Below are positions 13,001 to 22,000 of a DNA stretch of 64,000 nt, one piece after another. The notes beneath the pieces were generated by a model. That model was not told the DNA's origin. It was given only the letters and a program-made list of their open reading frames with translations, and made no database searches. The stretch covers positions 28,334,001-28,398,000 of the forward strand of contig NC_079883.1 in assembly GCF_029227915.1 (NCBI RefSeq), given 5' to 3'. How positions within the stretch are numbered: position 1 is the stretch's first letter; each line of letters begins with the position of its first letter. A program made the translations under genes and the position numbers. The stretch is from Hydractinia symbiolongicarpus. Taxonomy: Eukaryota; Cnidaria; Hydrozoa; Anthoathecata; Hydractiniidae.

Positions 13001-16000
13001 TTATAGACTAGTTAAAAAATTTTACAAAAAACGGATAAAAACTAGTAGTTAACCCAAGCCTCTGTTTCTACTTGTTACACATTTTGTGCATTTTCAGTTC
13101 GAAGTGATTTTGTTAGTCATATCACAGACAAGATATTATTTCTGTTAGGGTTTCTTATTTCTACAGTCGAAAACACGATAGGTAAAATTCTTAGTAAAAA
13201 ATTTTTAGAAAAAAGTTCCATTAAAAAAACTATGTTAAACAAATTGCGAACTTTTAAAAAATTATTGTAAAAACTAAAAAAAAAATCAGAAAAAAAATTT
13301 ATCCGTTAAACACTGAAAGATTTGGGAATATTTAAACAGAATTGTAAATCTTATTAGACACTTTAGCTCCAAAACATTTGTTTTTTTGTTGCTTAAACCA
13401 AACACTCTTCACAGTATGACTAAACAAGAGATTTATTTCACTTTTTAGACACTGGAACATTAATGAAATGCAACAAGGAAAGTAAAAGCTCCATTGACGA
13501 TGTAACAGATACATGCACAAGTGATAACAATGCTGACAACCCTTTATCATAAAATATTTAAATACACTTTGTGTTATGTAGCTGCTGTGAATATAAGTAA
13601 ATAAATTATCAAACTATATAAATACACCTGTTTCTTTATTGTAACCAACTTAAAAATTAGTTAAAAATTAAGTTAAAAATGAGCAACGTGTTGAGCATCT
13701 ATCAAGTTTCCAACCTCAGAAAAAAATTTAGGTTTAGGGTTGGATTTTCTTCTTTCATCTTTTTTTTACACGTCACTAATTTTGCTTAAATCAGAGTAAG
13801 AGCATAATATGAACAATTTCAACCTCAATATCCTCTACAAACAAGCACACATCCAAAAACCAGCTAACATTTAAATGTTTTATGTACTCATAAAGCAATG
13901 CGCGCACTAAAGTTATTTCCAAAACCCTACCTCAATCAGTTGAATATCTGGAAAAAACGATTTGTTGTCAAATATAACATCAGGTGCGAGCAAAGGATGT
14001 TCAGGATTAAATATTAGCTGCCCTAAAAACAAATTGTATATAATAAGAATTTTGCATAGGCCTGAGTAGCATAGGCCTGGGTTTAGTTCACCTTTGCACA
14101 ACTGCAAATTTTGTATTATACTTTTACGTCATACACAAAAAAATCGTAAATCATATTACATAGATTATTTCCATCACTATATACAGTATATGGCTGACAT
14201 CATTGTCCAGAATTAACTTGTTGTCCTGAGTAATGGCAACCTGAACCATTGGTAGTTTTATTATACACATTGTGGTTGCTGAGATAAAAATGGAAAAAAA
14301 AATTGAAAAGAATTATCTGCACATCACTGTTACAGAGGATTCGTGATAATTATTATGTTGTCTCTCTGTTAATAATAGCTGTATTTTGTCAGCAAGTCGT
14401 GCTAACCACACAAAAATTCGTTAGGCTTCAAAAAACAAATGCGATATATGTTACAACTTTGTTGAGACAGGTGAACTCCGATAGATCTTACATGGGCTAA
14501 TGAGAGGCCCATATTTATTCAACGAAGCTTGGTAGCATATTCATGTACACAGTCTTTCAGGTCACTGTGTTTTATCAATAAAATATATTAAGAAACAAAC
14601 CCAACCAGCTAAAAAAAATATGTTAGTACATATATCTAATCTAAATACAAACATAAGAATATGAAGCATGTAAACAGACTCATCCCCTTCTTTGAGGATG
14701 GAAGAGATGAATAAAAGTAACACAAAAAAACTGTTTATCAAGTCCAAGTAAATGTTTTAAAGTTTCTGTTAAGAAGTTGGTTTATATGATAGTTCTCATT
14801 TTAATGAACAATGTTCTACAACTTCAGCGATTTCTCCTGTTTGTGTAAGTACATATATCTAATCTAAATACAAACATAAGAATATGAAGCATGTAAACCA
14901 CTGTGCATGAAAAATAAAATTTCTGTATGACGAGAATGGCATGACTGAAACAAATAATGTAATCATGCAACATTTAAATAGCAAGTACACACAAGAAAAT
15001 TACCACTACAAAAAAAAATATGTGGTTTAACAGTGACCAAATTTATTTTATTTAACTCTTAGGTACAGGTTGTGCTGCAATTAGGGAGCCAAACCTTAGG
15101 GTCATTGGTCGCTTTGGATATAGGCAGGTTTGGTCGTTTTAGAGAGCTTTGACCTGTGCTGAAGAGTTATATTCAACTAGCCGGGAGACCTGGCGTCAAA
15201 ACGCCACAAGTAACTGTTGTTGAACGCCCTGAGGAGTGCTTAATAAGAGTCGTAAACTATGCCACACGGTCAGGTGGGTGCTTTAGTACAGGTATGAAGT
15301 ATGCCGTAAATCAAGTAAAGCGGATTTACCATTATAGTGTTGCAACGTCACATATTTTTCAAAAAGTAACTTTCCCGCAACAAAAGCTGAAATAAAAACA
15401 TAGTTTACAAACCGCATTTACTCCTCTTATTTTATTTTGCGGAATAAGTTTCAGTAAACGTTAAAAAATTAATCGTGACATCGGGCTAAGCGTTTAGTAC
15501 AGTTAAGTAGAGTTGAAGAGGCGTGTAGGGACAATACCCTTTTAAAAAAACTTTCTTGCAGACTCTGTTTAAATAAAAACACAAGAAACAGTCCATTACC
15601 AACACGGGGTTGAGCGGTTAGTCCAGGTAAACAGTGTTGCACACCCGTACAGACATGATTCTCGAGAAAGTTTAAAAAGTAATTGTAACAGTGGGCTGAC
15701 CCCTTAGTACAGGTAAACCACATCGCACATACTCTAGGCGTAACAAAAAAAAAAACAGTCCATTGTTAACACTGAGCTTAGCATTTAGTACAGGTAGAAT
15801 GTGTCGCACATGCCTATAAGCTTAATAGCCTTTTCCAAAATACTTCAGTTTAAATAAAAACACAGGAAACAGACCGTCGTTTAACAACAGGGGATACATA
15901 GCACAGGTACTCTGTGTCTCATTAATAAACTTTTGACTTTTGCTAAATTTTATACTACAGTAAAGTGGTAGCTAACTACTTAATTGCATTTAGTATGAAA

Positions 16001-19000
16001 AAGATAACTTAAAAATTCTGTTGCAGCCAACTGTATTTGGTTACTTTTACATTTTAGCTAGAGGTAGCTAACCTCAGTTCACAACCAAGTAAAAATCAGA
16101 TTGGCAAAGTTAACACAAAAATCAGAAATGTTAGCTAACATCTACATTGGTAGCCAGAGTCTTAAAATTGGTTTTGTTTAAGATTAATATATGGCTAGAG
16201 GACCTGAGTAAGAGGCAAATAAAACTAATACAAATCTTTAGGTGGCTGAACAGGTAGCTTAGCTAGTAGCTAGCTAGCTAGCTAACTATAAAGTATAGGT
16301 GAAAAAACATGTACACAAATAAAAAAAATACCAGAAAGTAAAAGAAACTGCAATCTTGTTAGAATACAAATAGAAGTATCAGAAAGAAAAATTAAAGCAA
16401 ACAGTTAAGAAACTTTTCTTTCTCCAGCAATGAGGACCGATAACGTAAAAATCGTTGCTAAGAAATACAAAGAGCTTCAGTTTCTGATTGGTCATTATAT
16501 AAAACTCCGCTCCTGATTGGACCTTTCTTTTAACGGCAATTGTCCCTGTGCCGGTGGGGGCCCGACGGGTTTCACGTCCCTGCGTATTTTGTATTTCGTA
16601 TTTCGTGCGTGGTTAACACAAGTCGCTTTTGTCGCACGAACAGACGGACGACGGCTATTATTATAGAGATAGTCGATGGCCCGTGGAAAAATCCACGGGT
16701 CCGCCCATCCTTTTTATACCACTTAAACGCGTCTCGCATTTGGCTTACCCCGGTGTCAAAACGCCGGGGTAGGCCAAAGTCAAGGTGTGACCTGACGTTG
16801 AACACTCTGTGGAGCGCTTAATAAGAGCCGTAAACTGTGCCACACGACCAGGTGGAGCACTTTAGTACAGGTATACAGTATGTCGTAAATTAAGTGAAGC
16901 GCATACACCATTATAGTCTTGCGACTGTAACATATTTTTCAAAAAACATTTCCCGCAACGATAGCTGAAATAAAAACACAGTTTGCAAACAACAGTCGGT
17001 ACCCCATCATAGCAAAAACAATAAGTCAATATTTTTTTATTTTGCGGAATAAGTTTTTGTGAAAGTTAAAAAATTTATCGTGACACTGGGCTAAGCGCTT
17101 ACTACAGTTAAACCGTGTTGCACAGGCGTATAGGAATAATACGCCTTTGGAAAAAACTTTCACAGACTCTGTTTAAAAAAACACAACAGGGCTGAGCGGT
17201 TAGTCCAAGTAAACATTGTTGCACATCCGTACAGACGTGATTACCGAGAAAGTTTAAAAATGAATTGTCACATTGGGTTGACCCCTTAGTACAGGAAAAC
17301 CATGTTGTACATGCGTATAGGCGTAACAGCCTTTACCAAAAACAACAGTATGTTAACACTGGGCTAACCGCTTAGTATAGTAAAACAGAGTTGAACAGGC
17401 GTATACGCGTAATACCCCTTTCCAAAAAAACTTCATTGCAACATCGGTTTTAATGAAAACACAGGGAACAGCCTGTCATTACCGGTTCAGCAAAAATAAT
17501 CTGTCAGTCATTTTATTTGCACAAAAAGTTTTCAGGAAAAAATAAAAACAGATGTAGGTACCTAGCTAACTGCACTTAGCATAACACTTTTTGTTTAAGA
17601 ATATTGTTGTAGCCAAACTGCATTTTTATACTCTCACTTTTTAGCCAAAGATAGGAGCTAGCTAAATGGCTACAGTCTCAACACAAAAATAAATGTTGGG
17701 TAGGATAAAAGCTGTTATACCATACAGAATAGTAATAAGTAAGGTTCTAGCTAGCTAGCCTCCAAAATCTTCGTTCCTAGCCAAAAATCCAAAACTGGCG
17801 CGTTTAAGATCTGTACGTGACTAAAAACGTGACAATGTATTTATCTTAACATTTTAGAACATACAAAAAAACAATATTACGAAAATAAAAAGCTTATAGT
17901 AGACAAAAATTGAAACAGACTTACAAACAGCACTGACCCACCATTACTTTAAAAACAAAAATGGCCATCATGTTTCGGTCCTCATGTTTCTTCGTTGGCA
18001 TGCCCAAGCCGCGAAAGTCTTGGATTGGTTTTTTAAACAATCAAGTGTTTTGATTGGTGTATTATGTGCGAGCGGTCAAAACAAAGTCAGTAAAACTATC
18101 AGCAAACTGTCCCATTTGTTTTCTGTAGCTTCTGAGCGAAAACGGCGATTGAGGTCACGGGGGTAATTATTATTAAAAATGGCGTATTAAAATAATGCAT
18201 TCATTTTTATCACTAAATTTACTTTTCTTACTTATGGCAATAAATTAAAGTAATTAAATTAATTAGGGTAATAAATTAATTTCTTGAGTTTAGTTCAATT
18301 AATTATAAAGTTTTCCATTAAACAACCCCCTGTTTTCTAAAAATTCGCGGAAAGATCAAAGGAATATCGGTAACCCTTTTGAACAGACAGACAGACGACG
18401 GCTATTATTATAGAGATTGTTTTCTGTAGCTTCTGAGCGAAAACGGCGATTGAGGTCACGGGGGTAATTATTATTAAAAATGGCGTATTAAAATAATGCA
18501 TTCATTTTTATCACTAAATTTACTTTTCTTACTTATGGCAATAAATTAAAGTAATTAAATTAATTAAGGTAATAAATTAATTTCTTGAGTTTAGTTCAAT
18601 TAATTATAAAGTTTTCCATTAAACAACCCCCTGTTTTCTAAAAATTCGCGGAAAGATCAAAGGAATATCGGTAACCCTTTTGAACAGACAGACAGACGAC
18701 GGCTATTATTATAGAGATGTTAAAAATGCCTAACACACTCTTCTTTAACGAGGCCTGCACCAGAACGCAAAATACTCATTTTAAGTGCCAACTCAAAATT
18801 TTCAAAGTTCCTAAATTACTACACATTCATCAATTTAAAATAAGAGAATTCTTTTAATTACAAGCTCGTGAGCTTGTATTAAAACGCAAATTTGTTCTAC
18901 AAGAATGGAAATTTTTGCCTCTCTGAGCACCGACACGGGAGTAGTCGTGTGTTCGAATCTCATCTTGGTCACTATTTTTACTTTTTTTTTCTTTTCACTA

Positions 19001-22000
19001 TCTTGCCTGCGAGGGTGTGTTTCCAACTCGTAACTAACTAACCAAATGGTCAATCGCAACGTCACAGATTTAAACTTCTAACTAAACTCTCTAAGTACTT
19101 GGAATTCATCTAAATGACATTTCAGGCCAAAATTGGTATTAGTTTCGACAAAATTTGGCACAGTTAACAAAAAAATTATGATTAATTTGGATTTTTGTCA
19201 CCTAAATGTCATTTTAGGCCAAAATTGGTCCAAAAATTAAAATTACTTTATTTTCGACAAAATTTGGCACAGTTAACAAAAAAAGTATGCTGAACATGAT
19301 GGTGACATCAAAATTTCGATTTTTATCACCTAAATGTCATTATAGGCCAAAATTGGTCCAAAAATTAAAATGACTTTATTTTCGACAAAATTTGGCACAG
19401 TTAACAAAAAAAGTATGCTGAACATGATAGTGACATCAAAATGTTAATTTTTTGTCAACTAAATGCCATTTAAGACCATAAACGTTTCAATCGTGCAACT
19501 TTCAACCGTGAATGATAGGCTGTATTTTTTGTTAGCAGAAATTGTAGAATTGGGTTGCATTTTCGATGTTTCATAGTTGTGCATTTTTAATAGCGAGATT
19601 GCTTAAGCACCTCCTGCATCTTGTATATTGTTTAAAAAGATAAGTGTTGAAAAGATGTATTTAACTAACTGGTAAAGTTAAGGTGTTTCCACCAAAGTTT
19701 TCCAAAGTGAATGTAGGCAGAGTTAAGGTCTCCCCAAATGCCTGGAAAGTTGTCTGCAAAAAATAAAATTTCCACAAAAATATGTAAGAGAAAAACGAAG
19801 ACGCTACACCTTATATAATTAAAGACAAGAGCGAAATTCTTTTCGCTACGCTAATGACACGCCCACATAGTGAAATATGATTTCGGAAACACTCCGAAAA
19901 ACGTAAATTTTTCGATTCTCTTCCTCTTATTTGTCTCCGCGTCATAAGCGTACAAGAGTGACAGTTCTGGTAATATGTATTTTTTAACTAAAGCCATTTC
20001 CTTTTTTAAACAATTAACATCGTATATTATTTTTCTTTATTTTTCTTTTTCTCACTGAGTGACTTTCTTATACCAGGTCCTTTTTTTTGAGGGGGGGGGG
20101 GGGATTACTGAATTTCGAAAATTTTAGGTGCAGCTTGTGGTCTTTCTTCTTCCTGTCAGTCAGTTAACTCCAGGCTGACCCAACGAAAATTAAAATTTCG
20201 AGAAATTTTTCGTTCAAGAAGATCTCGTAACAGAAATCACAATTTGATAGACAGCTTTTTATAAACTTTCTTCGCGAGGTTGTTCACGTGTATCATACGT
20301 CTTGTTTTAATTTTAATTGCATCTGTTATTTGTATAGTTTGTTTTATTGGTGATAACATGTTTTGAAACGACATGCATCTTAACGAAAAACATAGCTTCT
20401 CCCACACACGCCAACCCTACGATCATGTTGTGACCGTCAGTAACTCTATAGAGGCAAACAGGGTTTCTGGTGGCAGGAAAAGTGCTTCTCGTCCCTGTCC
20501 AAGAATAAGCAGTTAATTGTTGGATTGGTACAACTGGGTTAGCACAAAGTTGATGGAGAGATGCACTTTCCAAAGTATTTTAAAATGAGTCCAAGTATTT
20601 ACAGTAAGAACATTAAAATTTCCAAAATAGTAATTCAAAGGAGAGCAACGCACTTAGAAACTCTTAAAGCACCAGGAGGAAGAACTGGTTGTTTATAGTA
20701 AGGATTAAAGTCAAGTTTGTTAATTTGTTTACTTTTGAGCCCAGGCAAACTGTTTCATAATTGCTTAAAATTTTGGGGCAGATTGTTTAAATTTGGCATT
20801 GTTTATAAAAAAGTGTGGTGTCAACCCTGGTGCTGCAAACACGCTGACGACAAGAAGAGCATCCTGCCATAAATTGATTTCCAAACATCTGTTTTTATAA
20901 GATTTCTCGTGAACCAGGGACAATGTTGTTGAAAATGTTGTAACTGGTAAGGTTGATTTTTAAAAGTAGTGACATTAAATGTCTGCATAATGAGGGGATT
21001 GGATGAAATAGTTGAAACTGCCAGTAGGAGAGGTATTGATATTTTTGTTGTGTACTAAAGGTGTACTGGAGAGGTGCTTCTGTCCCATTTTTTACTGAAA
21101 AAGACTTCAAGTAAGTTCTTTTGGATTGACAGTGGGTTGTAATGGTTTGGTATTCTGTTGTCTGAGTGGCCAGTTACAAAAGTTTTTTAAGTGAAGTATG
21201 TGTCAGATAGAATAATGCTGCTGAAGCTAGTGATAGACCAAAATGTTCTGACAATTTCTTGGAGTATGTTCATCAAACTGGATGAAAATTCAAAAAACAA
21301 ATTTCACGACAATATGCAATCAATTTTTGCAGATTGAGAAGAACAACATTGTGATTACCTGTGGTGATTGAAATGGTCATGTAGGTGTGGTTATGAAGGT
21401 GTATATGGTAGCCATGAATTTGGTGAGAGAAACAACGATGGTGAAGGATTACTGGACTTCGCAGTTGCTAACAAACTAATTATTGGCAATAACTTCTTTG
21501 TGAAGCAAGGCAGTCACCTTATAACATATCAATCAAGCCCTGGTAACACCCAGATCAACTTTAGACTTTTAAGGTAATGGCCTTTTGGGCATGTTTTTTA
21601 AATCTGGATTTTTTCAGCAATAATAAATCAAAGTTTATGCATTCATACATCACTAAAAAGCATTTTTAAATATCTATCAAATGGTATAAAAATAATGTTA
21701 AACTTTTTACCTTGTAAAAAGTACAGAGATATTTTTAAAACACACCCTGCTTCTGTAGTTTTGTAAAAGAAATTTGAAATGTAACAAATGATATAGGAAA
21801 AAACAAAACTACGTAAAAGTGTTTTAAAGATTTTTTAAAATATCACATTTTTTAAGGATACGGTAACCCCCTGAGACACACTCAGTATATTTAAAATTCT
21901 CCTCTACTCGCTATATTAACCCTAGCAAATATATATATTCTGAAAGCCAAATAAATTATCTCTAGAATGATGATAAAATATTTTCATAAAAAAAATCCAA

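Noticed and set aside
16540-16821. 93-aa plus and 77-aa minus ORFs
   Set aside because: Both run through the hairpin-bearing dispersed element and have no domain support.
19670-20573. Minus-strand open stretches at 19673-19756 (acceptor-like TTTTTTGCAG before, GTTAGT after) and 20313-20573, as extra BABAM2 or other exons
   Set aside because: BABAM2 joins 23553-23620 to 13931-14022 in phase without them, with a diagnostic Trp codon at the junction. Two frames of the first stretch are open, so its frame is not defined, and neither peptide resembles a known domain.
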